64,000 nucleotides of DNA from contig QCXZ01000045.1 in assembly GCA_025024175.1 (NCBI GenBank), forward strand, positions 4,528,649 to 4,592,648, written 5' to 3'. The position numbers and the translations under genes were made by a program. Source of the DNA: Rhyzopertha dominica (lineage: Eukaryota > Arthropoda > Insecta > Coleoptera > Bostrichidae). The notes below the pieces were generated by a model, which was not told the origin of the DNA, searched no databases, and was given only the letters and a program-made list of their open reading frames with translations. This document shows, piece by piece, positions 12,901-23,700 of this stretch; the stretch's first letter is position 1, and each line of letters begins with the position of its first letter.

Positions 12901-13019
12901 GTTAGCTATACGGCAGCGAACCTAACAGGCGTGATGTGAGAAATCTGAATCGATGCTTTGTCTTGTTGATAAACAAACAGCACACCCTCTGTTGTCCTAA
13001 AATGGTACCATACACGCAT
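9991..13019. other. intergenic, no gene seen
   Basis: Low-complexity AT-rich DNA with G runs near 11570 and 11697. No exon with splice sites and coding bias was found. A dispersed repeat at about 11860-12010 recurs inverted near 41.8 kb and is listed separately. Confidence 0.45.
11860..12010 (+). repeat. dispersed repeat, inverse of 41805-41945
   Basis: Blocks such as TTTCTAATAATAGAAA, TACGTCTACTTTT, GGCAGGTAG and GGGGTGCATTTTA occur in the same order, inverted, at 41805-41945. About 145 bases are shared with moderate divergence. No ends or coding content identify the family. Confidence 0.6.
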
Positions 13020-13262
13020 CTAACATGTTTTAATACCCCTCCGAGGTCTTTTGAGAAAAGGGAAGGGAATGCGAACATTCCAACATGAGCTGAATGTACC
13101 CCATACCATTAATAAGCCCCCACCAAAATATTGACGTAAAAGAACATGAAATTTTACGTAGATCTCGCCAATAGCAATTATAGCTGTACGAGCCAACCAA
13201 GTTTTATTTCTTCTAATCCGACTACGTAAAGTGAATAACAAACTATGTTTTCAAATTATATA
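13020..13262 (-). pseudogene. Tc1-like transposase fragment
   Basis: Minus-strand frames give a decayed SDEKK-NL region, then YNCYWRDLRK, then GGGLLMVWGTFSS, matching the Tc1 pattern SDExxFxLDGPDGxxYYWHDLRK...GGGSVMVWGAFS. The first catalytic Asp box is in a different frame from the GGG-MVW box, so the copy is frameshifted. A second piece of the same region lies in opposite orientation at 14755-14960. Confidence 0.7.
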
Positions 13263-13264
13263 AA

Positions 13265-13400
13265 CCACAATTAACACCAATAAAATACTTCACGTTTTAT
13301 TCAATTAAATTAAACACCGAACGTACATTCTAGTCCTACAAGGACCATCTTCAGCGGTGGCAATTGCAAAAACGTTGAAGTATTTTATTGGTGTTGATTG
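13265..13400 (-). mobile_element. Penelope-like terminal fragment with hammerhead
   Basis: Inverted copies of ACACCAATAAAATACTTCA (13275-13293 and 13374-13393) flank a hammerhead-like core. Penelope-like elements carry such motifs in their terminal repeats, so this is most simply a terminal piece of one. It lies beside the Tc1 fragment. No reverse transcriptase of this copy is visible. Confidence 0.45.
13315..13359 (-). ncRNA. hammerhead-ribozyme-like motif, slightly decayed
   Basis: On the minus strand, CACCG (13359-13355) pairs with CGGTG (13319-13315) as stem I. CTGAAGA (13354-13348) fits the CUGANGA core exactly. TGGTCC and GGACTA form a 6-bp stem II with a 5-base loop. GAA then opens a very short stem III ending in GTT. 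The fourth base of GAAA is T, so the conserved A15.1-U16.1 pair is lost. The layout matches the minimal type I hammerheads of Penelope-like elements. Confidence 0.55.
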
Positions 13401-13535
13401 TGTTGTGTATTAAACGAACTTCAAGAGTTGCCTTTAGAGTTCAAATGTTTTCAAATTATTTTTCTCAACTCCTCACATTATTAAAGTTTGTTCAGATGTT
13501 TTGACGTGAAAATGATGTGTTCAGAGCTGTGACTA

Positions 13536-13680
13536 AATGGTCTCCCTTGATACATCGAACTCCAATGAGGCCTTAATCTCATTGCACTAAACAGTAGTTT
13601 GAAGCGGTGCCCATGCATCACACGCGTAATGCAGTAAGATTTAGGCTTCATTGGAGTTCGATATATCAAGGGAGACCATT
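13536..13680. mobile_element. 145-bp MITE with CTA target duplication
   Basis: AATGGTCTCCCTTGATACAT at the left is inverted at the right end as ATATATCAAGGGAGACCATT, and the match continues through CGAACTCCAATGA on the inner side. CTA directly flanks both ends (13533-13535 and 13681-13683). A 3-bp duplication of CTA/TTA type is characteristic of PIF/Harbinger-derived MITEs; that assignment is an inference. It has no coding capacity. Confidence 0.65.
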
Positions 13681-13779
13681 CTACACTTACTTTACTTTAC
13701 TTTTTCGTGTCTGGAAAACCTTCATAGTCTTTCTACCAAGTATTGAGATACGTCTAGTGCATCCTTCTTGTCGAACCAC

Positions 13780-14740
13780 AGGTCGTCAAGGGTACATTTT
13801 ATGGGACAGTTAGGACACAACAAAAGATGTTCCATGTGCTGGACTTCTCCGCATCTTCTCATCATTGAGGCCCCATTTGATTAGGTTTGCCTTTACCCGT
13901 ATCACGCCTGTCCTGATGCTGTTCGGTATTCTCCAGATCTTCCAGCTAGACGTAGAGGCGCTAGAGATCTTCTGAAGGACAGTGTAATCTTCTGGCGAGT
14001 CACTGAACTTGCTCTTTAGGAAGCTCTTGCGGAATTTAAGTCTTACAGTTTCACAGGATACATTGTTAATCGAAAGTCTACTTAAATCTTTCAGTGTGCT
14101 CATGCGCCGCTATTCGGGACTCTGTATAGATTCCCGAGGGGCGTCGGCTTCTTACACCCTGTTAGTCGGCAGGTTTCGTTTAAGCTCAGGTCAACTTTCT
14201 TTGCATGTACCGATCTGAACACACTCTCCGTCGAAAAACGCTTTGTTTGGGCGGTTACCTTTAGCACGCCTGATCCAGCTCCCCATCTGGTGTTTCCCAG
14301 TTTCCTTAGGATGTTGTTTCTAGCAGCGACTTTTTGACAAGTCTTTTCGCAACGATATCTGTATGTTAGCGACCTATCCAGCACGACACCCAGATAATTT
14401 GGTTTATCTGTGTGTCCCAGAGCGCTGCTATTCCAGTTGACGTTCAGCTTTCTGTTGGCTTGCTTTGATCGAAAGTGAAACGCGCTGACTTGTGTTTGTG
14501 ACGGGTTCGGTTTTAGGCAATTCCCTTTAGTATTCAGACATGGTATCTAGAGCGCACCCCAGTCTCCCTTACACGTCCTCGAAGCTATTTCCTTGTGCAG
14601 TCATGGCCATTCCAGAAGGTACTATCCGCGGCTCCCAATTCATCAGACTTTCAAAGATAATGCTTACACCTGCTCTTATACGGACATTCATAAAGCTTGG
14701 TGGGTTGAATTTGCTCATCAAAACGTCCAAATCTTCATAA
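13780..14740 (-). pseudogene. non-LTR retrotransposon reverse transcriptase fragment (jockey-like)
   Basis: Reading the minus strand from high to low coordinates gives FEDLDVLMSKF, then KPNPSQTQVSAFHFRSKQAN, KLNVNWNSSALGH and YLGVVLDRSLTYRY, then CEKTCQKVAARNNILRKL, HAKKVDLSLNETCR, and finally RTGVIRVKANLIKWGLN. These are in the correct order for the C-terminal half of a jockey-clade reverse transcriptase, from after the catalytic palm to the zinc-finger tail, with frameshifts. The catalytic FADD region and the 5' part are missing. This is a 5'-truncated dead copy. Confidence 0.8.
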
Positions 14741-14754
14741 TGTGAGGAGTTGAG

Positions 14755-14960
14755 AAAGGAAATTTGAATTCCAGTTTGTATGGTCAGATGAGAAGAAATT
14801 AACTTAGATGACCCAGGTGGCTATAATTGCTATTGGCGAAATCTGCACAAAGTTCCCACGTTTTTTTAACCGAAATTTCGGTTGGAGCTCATTAATGGTA
14901 AGGGACGCATTCAGCTCGTGTGGGAAAGTTTGCCTTGCCTTGTTGCCTTCCCATTTTCTC
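14755..14960 (+). pseudogene. Tc1-like transposase fragment, opposite orientation
   Basis: The plus strand reads FVWSDEKK, then after a frameshift NLDDPGGYNCYWRNLHKVP. This is the same transposase region as the minus-strand fragment at 13020-13262, so the two inverted pieces come from related copies that now bound a nest of other insertions. Confidence 0.7.
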
Positions 14961-15232
14961 TAATGACCGCAGAGGACTAACAAAACATGTTAGATGCTTG
15001 TTTGGTATCATTTCTTTAATGTAATGGTAACTAATATGAAATTCGTCAGCTAGCTTACACTAAATAAACCTACAATGAAGACAAAATCGCAAAAAATCGG
15101 GGGGTGACGTATCATTTTGAGGAGCTGTGTAGGTACCGAAGTAAATTTAGATATTTAATTATTGGCATTAACGAGCTTCTTTGGAGAATCATTCCAAAAC
15201 AAAACCCCCTGACCTTTGATCTCTCTTTACAG

Positions 15233-15669
15233 CCACTCCAAAGCCCATCCCCACCATTATCATCGACGCCGCCCGAAATGCGCACGAACTTGAACGAGTT
15301 AATGGACTTTTTGGACGCAATACAACAGCAGCCGTACGTGGTGACCTACTACTGCTACCAATAATAGACATCTGCACCCTCGAATTTCCCGAAAACATGA
15401 CGCACCCTTTGCAGATCTCCGCGCTGCGCGTCTCCGCCTGCAACCTGCGCAAGATGCAGGAGGACACCGAGCGCCAGGTGCACAAGGAGCACGTGGAGTG
15501 GCTGGCCTCCATCAGCAGCGTGCTGGAGTCGCCCAACGCCAGGCACATACGGCACCAGCGCCAGCACCTGGGAGAGAATTTCGACCCGAGAAACAGGATG
15601 GTCGACAAAAAGATCGTCTTCACTAACGCCGAACTCAAGAACCTCAACGTCAGCAGGGTAAACAGATAA
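15233..15669 (+). CDS. GC-rich coding exon of unidentified gene (3' part)
   Basis: An acceptor (ctctctttacag, AG at 15231-15232) opens a frame of about 145 codons ending in TAA at 15667. The second half has strong G/C preference at third positions in this frame only, in contrast to its AT-rich surroundings, which supports real coding. The peptide runs IIIDAARNAHELERVNGLFG, later RGDLLLLPIIDICTLEF, and a basic, helical tail with LRKMQEDTERQVHKEHVEW and HIRHQRQHL. I do not recognise the family. The end is ambiguous: AGG-GTAAAC at 15657 could be a donor, making this an internal exon, or the TAA ten bases on could be the true stop. An antisense frame (15189-15728) is also open but lacks sensible codon bias. 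Confidence 0.6.
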
Positions 15670-17696
15670 ACTGCGACCGGTGCTGTTGAGCAGTGACTGT
15701 GGACGTGCAGTATTTTATTTATGGACATCAGGAGATGTGACTCCTTAGTTTTACCTTAAGTTATTTCGACCCTGCTTCGCGTGGCACCTTGAAAGACTGT
15801 GACGTGGCGACCGAAAGGCGCCATCTAACGACGGGAGTACGTTACTTCCGATTGGCAGTGCCATCTACTGGTTGGGAGATGTAAAACTTAACCAGAAGTG
15901 CGCTTTTCTTATAAACCACAGAAGGAAAAGTACTTGCACTTTTGCTAACCTCAATAACAACGCCATCTCGACTAGTTTACCTATGCTGTTGTTCGGGCAA
16001 CCGTAATTGTAGTAATATGTTTAAATCAATACGAAACTACTAAGCGATAAAGTGCATGGAACATTTACGCGGAAGCAAAAGCATAAATCAAAATTTTACA
16101 TGAAAAATGCTTTTTATTTCTAATACTATTTGAATATTAGATATATTATTGTTTGGCATTTCTTCCATCAATAAAAACTATAACATAAATATCTTGCAAG
16201 CTACGCGTTTATAAATTGTTTCAGACAAAAGTTATACGGTGGCAATAAATCTATCTTCTCGACAACAGTGCTGTACTAATCACACTGCAGTAACGACAGC
16301 TTAGCATTGGTATCTAGCAATGATGGCACCTAATACACAAGTTATCAATACAGATCGTCTGTGTTTAAATTCAAATTTGTATGAAACTATTATTTTTTTA
16401 TTTAAAAGATTTTGATTTGATAAAATTTATTAAGGACACGAAAGAAGAATGGCCTCAATATTAAGAACCCTGATAGTATTAGAGTTTAAGCATGTTAAGA
16501 AAGTTACTATCAAAAAGTCTTCCAATATTCAACATATTTTGCCGGGTGAGTAAAAAATATGGTAACCCCGGAATATCGAAACTACGCATTTTAGAAAAAC
16601 ATGTTTCTGATAAAAGTTATAAAGACCCCTTTCTTTATAACATATTCTTGCAGCTTATCTCCAGAGCTTTTCAAAACACTATAGGAAGTTATATTTTTGT
16701 TCAAAATCAGGTTGAGGTTGCACCGTCTGATTTTAATCTAGGATAAACAAAACATTATTTCAAGATAAGGCGGTTAATAATAACTATATATAACTAAATA
16801 ATTGGACCATTGCCATTAGTGCTCGTTATCATTTGATTTCATAGTTACTCACTATCTATTATTTTCACAGTTATGAATATCAGTATGCTTCACGAATATT
16901 CATCAGCAGTTATGCAATTTTGGAGACAAACATAAATTTCTACAGTGTTTTGGAAAGCTCTTCAAATAAGCTACAGGGATATGGTGTAAAAACAGGGTAT
17001 TTTATTTCAAAAAGATAGAGGTAACGTTAACCTGATCTTTATGGGCTTTTTGCCATAAAAATATATTTGGTTAATCACTTAAATTAGTAAATGTTTTTAA
17101 CGCTTTACTTCCCTATTCTCAGTTAACTTTATTAAAAAAATTAGATGTTCTTGGAAGAAAGTAATTAAAGAAGATACTCTGTTGCACAAGCGTTTTAGTG
17201 CCAACATTTTGTCAAGATACAATACTTTTGTGGTTTACTAAAAAAAACGCACTTACCCCGATTCAGCCACCCTGTACATACCTAATTTATAAATGTGTAA
17301 GCCCCGCCAAATTTCAATCAAAATCCCTCGAATATCATACTAGCCTTCCTATTTATATTATTTAATTATTTTTTATTTATGTTCCTTTAGCTTTATGTAG
17401 CGATTTGTATTTGTACATGTGTGTGTCAGTTACATAACTATTTATATTCTAGATATACCGCGTACTTATGCTTTAACCTGAATCAGACGGCGTCCAAATG
17501 GAATCGTACGTCTGTTTTGGTTTAGGTAGACCTAGACACAACTGTTAGTTCGCAGACTTGTCAACCATAAATATACCAGTAAATGTTGTAAATATTGTAT
17601 ATTAATAGTATTAATAAAACTTACTATACATTTTTAACGCGTAACAATAATTATTAATCCTGGGAACCGCACTCGTTGCGTTGGTTCAATATTCCA
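15670..17696. other. probable 3' UTR then intergenic sequence
   Basis: GC content falls off after about 15990. AATAAA motifs near 16168 and 16243 could serve as poly(A) signals for the preceding exon. A CCACCCTGTACA box near 17268 looks like a lone Tc1/mariner-type end. No further gene was found up to the X-box. Confidence 0.4.
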
Positions 17697-17709
17697 GTTG
17701 CTAGGTAAC
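17697..17709 (+). promoter_or_regulatory. RFX X-box upstream of TTC12-like gene
   Basis: GTTGCTAGGTAAC fits the X-box consensus RYYNYY-N-RRNRAC at every position. It lies 65 bases before the ATG at 17775. RFX-family factors drive ciliary genes in animals through X-boxes close to the start codon, so the site fits the predicted axonemal role of the gene. Confidence 0.75.
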
Positions 17710-17774
17710 AATACGCAACCACCCAATAAACCGTATGTCAGATAATCGAAAACTGACAAGTCCAACCACCAAAC

Positions 17775-20700
17775 ATGCAAACTATCAAGAATCTCGAAGA
17801 CATCAATGAAGAATTTAACAACTTCATGCACAAAGTCAATGAAATAAGTGGAATAGTGAAGAAGTTGAGCTCTGACGACAAACAACTGCAGCAGATCGGA
17901 ACTTTGGAAGCCGACCAGTATTTGAAGGAGAAACCAATAAATGAGGACATCGATGACGAGAACATAAAGCTTAGAATTAAAAACGATAAATCTGTTATAA
18001 ATTGGAATGCTCTTAAAAGGAATGAAGATCCTAGCACCATGTCCCAAGGTAAGTATGAAAAATTCATTTGCCGTTCGCAAAAACAACCAAAAAGAATAAA
18101 CAATTGTACAAATAGCATGATAAAATGCATAAAAATATTTCAAGCATATTTAAAGCCTCTTAATAACCGTATGTTAAGATACCATTTATATCCAATGTTC
18201 TAAAATCTATGATGAAAATGAAACTCAGCATAGCCATAGATGTCGGCCATTTCGCTGCGGTACGTCAAGATCAAGATCCCTGATCAAAACAATCCAAGTT
18301 GTCATAACCATAGACAAGGTCAAAATAAATAGATGGGAAAACTCTAATGGTGGGGGTAGGTTCATATAAAGCGCCTGCAGTATCATTAGGCTAAACTGCA
18401 CACGAATATGCCAAGTCCATAACTTAGGAAACTGCTTTAAATGGTGCAGCAACAACATGCAAGTCATATTTTTTTATTTTCTTTTAATTTCTTTCTAATT
18501 TGCACCTAGTTTGTTCCATTACTACCTCTTCAAAGTTACTTGTCAGATAACTTCAAACGGCGATGGAATAAACTACCTGCAAATTAAGTAAGAGATGAAG
18601 TACTAATAATTTGCAATTAATTGATGATAAACAAAACAAAAGCCGTTTGGTATTCACAAGTAATTATAATGATCATACATGTACAATTTATAAACAGAAA
18701 TATGGTGGACGACTTCGTTTAAGTTTTTTTCTCCATAGCGCAGATAAGCTATCTTTTCATCCAAACTATTTTGTAGTTTTCAATGCGTTTCAGTCATATC
18801 TGTTACATCTGAAACAAGTATGCATTTTTTAAACAGACCTTCATTGTAAATAAAAATATTTCCAAAGGGCCTATATTATTATATTATATAATAGTGGTAT
18901 CATAAAACTCGGATATAATAAATTACTTTACGGACCCAGCAATATATATCATCAGGACGCTATATTTACTAGGACTCTACTGCCCCCCTAAATGAGCGAA
19001 TTTGCATCTGGGTGGATAAAATTGCATTGCTTAAAGCTGTAAATGACTGAAAGCGGATTTGCAATGACCAGTTAGATATCCTAGAATGCATGGTTAAATG
19101 ATGCTTGAAAATATAATAAAATTGCTCCTCATCCATACAAGTTCAAATCGACTCGCTATTAAACATTAACATTTTGTTTAATTCTTAAGGAAGTGTACCT
19201 GCCTACATCACTTAAAGTGTGAACAACTTTATCGAGAAATAAGTCTATATAGTAACTTCCATGCAGTTATTGAGATATATTTCTACAAAAACTAGTAGAA
19301 CTCACCTCCTCACTCGTAACTGGCAAAACTCGCTTTTTAGTAGAAATTACTAACTGTTTACACATCCAGCAGTTCGAGAATGTCTTATGCAAACTAAATG
19401 TGATTGTTATTACTATGAACAAATGATTACATTTTAAATTTGAAATATTTGTGCTGATAGAGGTTCTTGACAAACTGGTCCTGATACAACTGTCAAATAA
19501 CAATACCGCCAACTGTAAGTATAAGTACAGTGACTTTATAAAGTCACTGTACTGTAAGCAGATGCTAGCGCCAAGACTCTGCCGTGTCACTAGGCTAAAC
19601 TAATCCGTATGGTCACCCCCCACCACTGAGAGATTCCAATCTATTTGTCTTGTCTTTATCCATGGTCATAACTTGCATAAAGGAATTCAATCTTTGGTGT
19701 AATTTTTTAGTGTTAAAAGAATATTTTCAAACCAAAATTACATTAAGCTAGAATGTATTGTTGAATAGCTTAACATATACACTAAGCACGTGTGTAGAGC
19801 ATTACAATTTACAAGTTTTACCAGAAAATGGTAATGAGCCTAGCCTAGTCACTTTCCTCTGTACTTGGTGATGTAATTTGATGTAATGGTAGGTTTGGCA
19901 GTACCGGTTGTCAATGCTAGTCTAGACAAGGCAATACGTGACATCTGCACTTGGCTTCGAAAGATAGATCGACCATTAGTGGTTGATAGACTGTGTCCAT
20001 CTATCTAATAGATAAATCCAACACTTTTAATGTAACTCTGCATCCCCTTTTGTCCGGCAGGTATTGCATTTACTCATCAGAATACGTTATGCAAGGCTTT
20101 ACATGACTTCTGCACTTAGCTTCTAAAGATAAATCGTCCTTTCGGTGATACATTTGCTCCATCCATCCAACAGATGAGTCGAATAGAAAGCAATACACGC
20201 CTAGCTGTTTTCTCCGTGCCTGGCTTTGTTACAGGAAACCTAGCATTTGGTGATACGTTTAGCCAAAGTAACTTGGTATTCCCTTCTGTCCACTGAGTCT
20301 GGCACTGTCAGACAATAATGATACGTTATAAAAAAAAACAATAAGCGTTACATTAACAAGATGGATGGATCGAGTAGTACCTATCTTTCGTCAAATGCAG
20401 AGGTCATGTATTGCTTTGTCTAGACCAGCACTGCATTGAGATATTGTATGTATACAAATGCAAATGCTGAGGAACGGAAATACGCGTATGTTGGCATGTA
20501 TAGTTCGACATTCATGACCTGACTATGCAGGACCCGCCGGGCAATAGGGTATACCGAATTGCATTAACAAAGTTTTGGATTTTTCTGTTGGATGGACCGA
20601 ATGTTTGACTTAAAGGTCGTTCTATCTTTCGAAACCAGAAGCGTCTACACAAGCAATGACAATTGGTAGTGCTGAACCTGCCGGGCATTAGGACATTGCA

Positions 20701-23700
20701 AATTACTTTTAAGCAACTATTAATAAACATAAAAAATTACAATTGTATGAGTCATTAGAAGTGCAAGTTAAACTCAACTACTATTAAAAAATGGTTGCTT
20801 GATTATGTGTGGTGTGTATACCTATTTTCCTAATAACTTCAAAACGAGAACAGCTACTAACCTTGAGAGAAAACGAGAAAGACTATTGATGGTTGAGATT
20901 TAGAACCCATTATTTGAGTGATAAATATCTAAACAAATACCAGTAAATACTCGTATTTATTGCCGGTATACGCAGGTAGAACGTTTAGTTTGTTGCATGA
21001 TATTTAAAAATTTAAAACAAACGTACTACAAGAAAATAAAAAAATCCCGCACACTCGGAGCTACCATGTTCTACCATTTGATTCTGACTGTAGATACAAA
21101 CATAGTCCCTGTTATTTGCTATTATTGCTGAATCAATTACTACATCATTATTATCTCTATTACATCCTTACCAAATAAATGCGTTGCTTGAAAGATATGC
21201 ACTATGTCTGCTACTGCATACATCGGATTTTTTTCTTTCCGATGTGCCAGAATGAAACAATAACAGTTTTTCTTTTAGAGGCTTTTATGGCTGAAGTCTC
21301 AAGAGACGCCGATAGAAGATACAAGGACCGAAAGATAAGGACGGAAAAGTGCGAAACATTTAAGAAACAAGCCAGCTTAGCGTTTAAAAGGGGCGAATAT
21401 GAAAAGGCTTTGTGCTGTTATAACAAAGTAATTTATTATACCCATTTTTTAATTTAATACTATTTCCATTTACAATCAATAGTACCTACCTGCCGCATCT
21501 ACGAGGGTCATGTATAATTCCTGCACATATCAAGCTGACGCTGAACTTGCGATGGTGAAAAACAAACAAGTGCTGTCAAATTATAAAAGTTTTTCATTGG
21601 GACATCATTTAATTATAATAATAGAGTGAGGGTAATTCAATTTATTTGTAAAAGATTCTCAAATCAGCGTAGTTTGATGCAATGGAACGGGTCACTGTAG
21701 CGGATTAATGTGCTTATATCAAAATTTAAACACTGCGCGAAACAACGGTTGCTGAAATTCACGGTGCGTTACAAGAACCTTGCCAGGAGTGGATAGTTCA
21801 CCAGTAACTTGATAAAGTAAGCATTCCAGAACGTTGTACTAGTGTTAAAGACGACCACAGAAGTTGGAGACCTCATACTGCTTCCGACAATACCTTTGCT
21901 GCTATTGTGGCTACAATAATAGAAGAAGACCGCATGGACGAAGAAGCAATAGACAAATACCANAGGACAAATGTATTTGTCTTCTTTGTGGAAAATTTAA
22001 ATGCATGATCCCAAAAGTGTACACAAGATAGAAAGACAGTACCGTAATCTTCTTGCGCGATAACGCTTGATCGCATAAAGCAGTGTCAGTCAAAGGAGTT
22101 TGCGAGAAGAACTACGGTGAAATTCTCCCACATCCCCGTACAGCCTTGACATGAGTCCTCCATATTTCGTTTTGTTCCTCCAGTGAAAAAGTGTATTTCG
22201 TAAAGTCTGATTTATTGACTGCAACAACGTATGCAACTGCTGTAACATCTTTACAAAAAAATGGCATAGGTATATATTTAAGAGGGGCGTTTACCTAGAG
22301 CGAATCGGGTCATTTTAAGCACCTACCGTCTTACATTTTACCGAGTTATTCGAAACTTTTTCGAAGTGAAATTTCGACATGGCAATGACAAAAGATGGAG
22401 CTACAACGTAGAGTTCGACTTTTTTCTGAATTTCGTACGGTAATGTAAATATTTGTTGTTATATTTTGCTTAAAAATGCGTATTTTTGGCGAGCTATTTC
22501 TCGAAAACTAAGGCACATAAACGAAAAATTCTAACTCCACGTTGTAGCTACATATTTCTTTGTACACTACCAAAAACATGAGCGCGATAAATGAGTAAAA
22601 GCATTCAAAAAATCTAAAACCGCAAACCCTTTCGCACGAGTCCGTTACAAGAGCGGAATGCGAATGCCCATCCCCACTAGGTCCGTCGCGTGGTATCCAG
22701 TGAACAGGGAGGCTAAGATACAATCCTGTCGGGAATGATCGAGCGGATACGATCTATTCCGATATGACTGGATTTCTAAGATTGTATGTCTAATTACACC
22801 AAGGACGGATCCAGCTTTCAAATCAGGGGGGGGGTCACCTAGTCAGGAGAGCCTACAATTTTATTAAAATAATCTAATTGAAAAAGAAATAGTATTTTAT
22901 TGCTATAAGTCAAAATAATTTTTATCAAATAGCAAAATTAATTTTTCGGTTTTTTTTCTTCTCGTAAAACCAATTGTGACTTTAATCCACTTCAGTCGGT
23001 ATGTTTCTCTAAACGCGGAGTCCAGTTCAAAAAATCAAAAATTCATTGAGTGCACAAATGAAACCAACAGTCACGTGTTGTTTTTATCTCATTAAAGAAA
23101 TGAATTCGGATTTTAGTAATGGTGAAAACAATGAATGGTAAAAAAATAAAATCGTCACAGGTAAGGCACTAAGGGTTGATATTAATTAATTATTAGCTGT
23201 GCTTTCGTTTTTATTAGCAAATTTACAAAAACAAGCCATCTTTTATGCAAAGAAAACGATATAAAAGCACTACGTGACACACGATAGATTAAAATATAAC
23301 CTCCTTTAGACTTTTTAGGATTACACCATTCAATATGGCTTCCGACGGGCAGGCAATGCGCGCATAGGAAACCGTAGAAACTTAAAACGTACTGCTAAAG
23401 TTGGGTCGTTCTTTTAAGCGAGTCGTTCGATTTTAACGATTCATGCCTTGATGCGTTTGATTCGACTCACAGCTAATGAATCAATCGTTTAAACTTGAAT
23501 TAGGGTTCATGCATGATGCACAAAAAAACCTAAATCAATTAAAAACAACCTAGTTGTGCCGTTTGAGAAATGCGGAATGTAAGAATAATGCGGTTTGCAA
23601 CTGTACTCTCAACTAATGTAATCTTTTGTGTTCCAAAGAAGTAGGAAAATCGTTTGGTTACCCCGATTACTTGCTAATATATGTTAAACAAGTATGTGAT

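Larger units (their letters stand above)
13464..14754. repeat. 18-bp inverted repeats bounding a nested insert
   Basis: CTCAACTCCTCACATTAT at 13464-13481 is exactly inverted at 14737-14754. Between them lie a MITE and a reverse transcriptase fragment, and Tc1 fragments lie outside on both sides. The repeats could mark one inserted unit or an inversion; target duplications were not resolved. Confidence 0.6.

Noticed and set aside
15189..15728. 179-codon minus-strand frame
   Set aside because: It is antisense to the GC-rich exon, whose own frame carries the G/C third-position bias; the antisense frame is open because GC-rich DNA has few stops.
17634..18143. 169-codon minus-strand frame
   Set aside because: It overlaps TTC12 exon 1 in antisense and has the hydrophobic composition expected from reversed lysine/glutamate codons.
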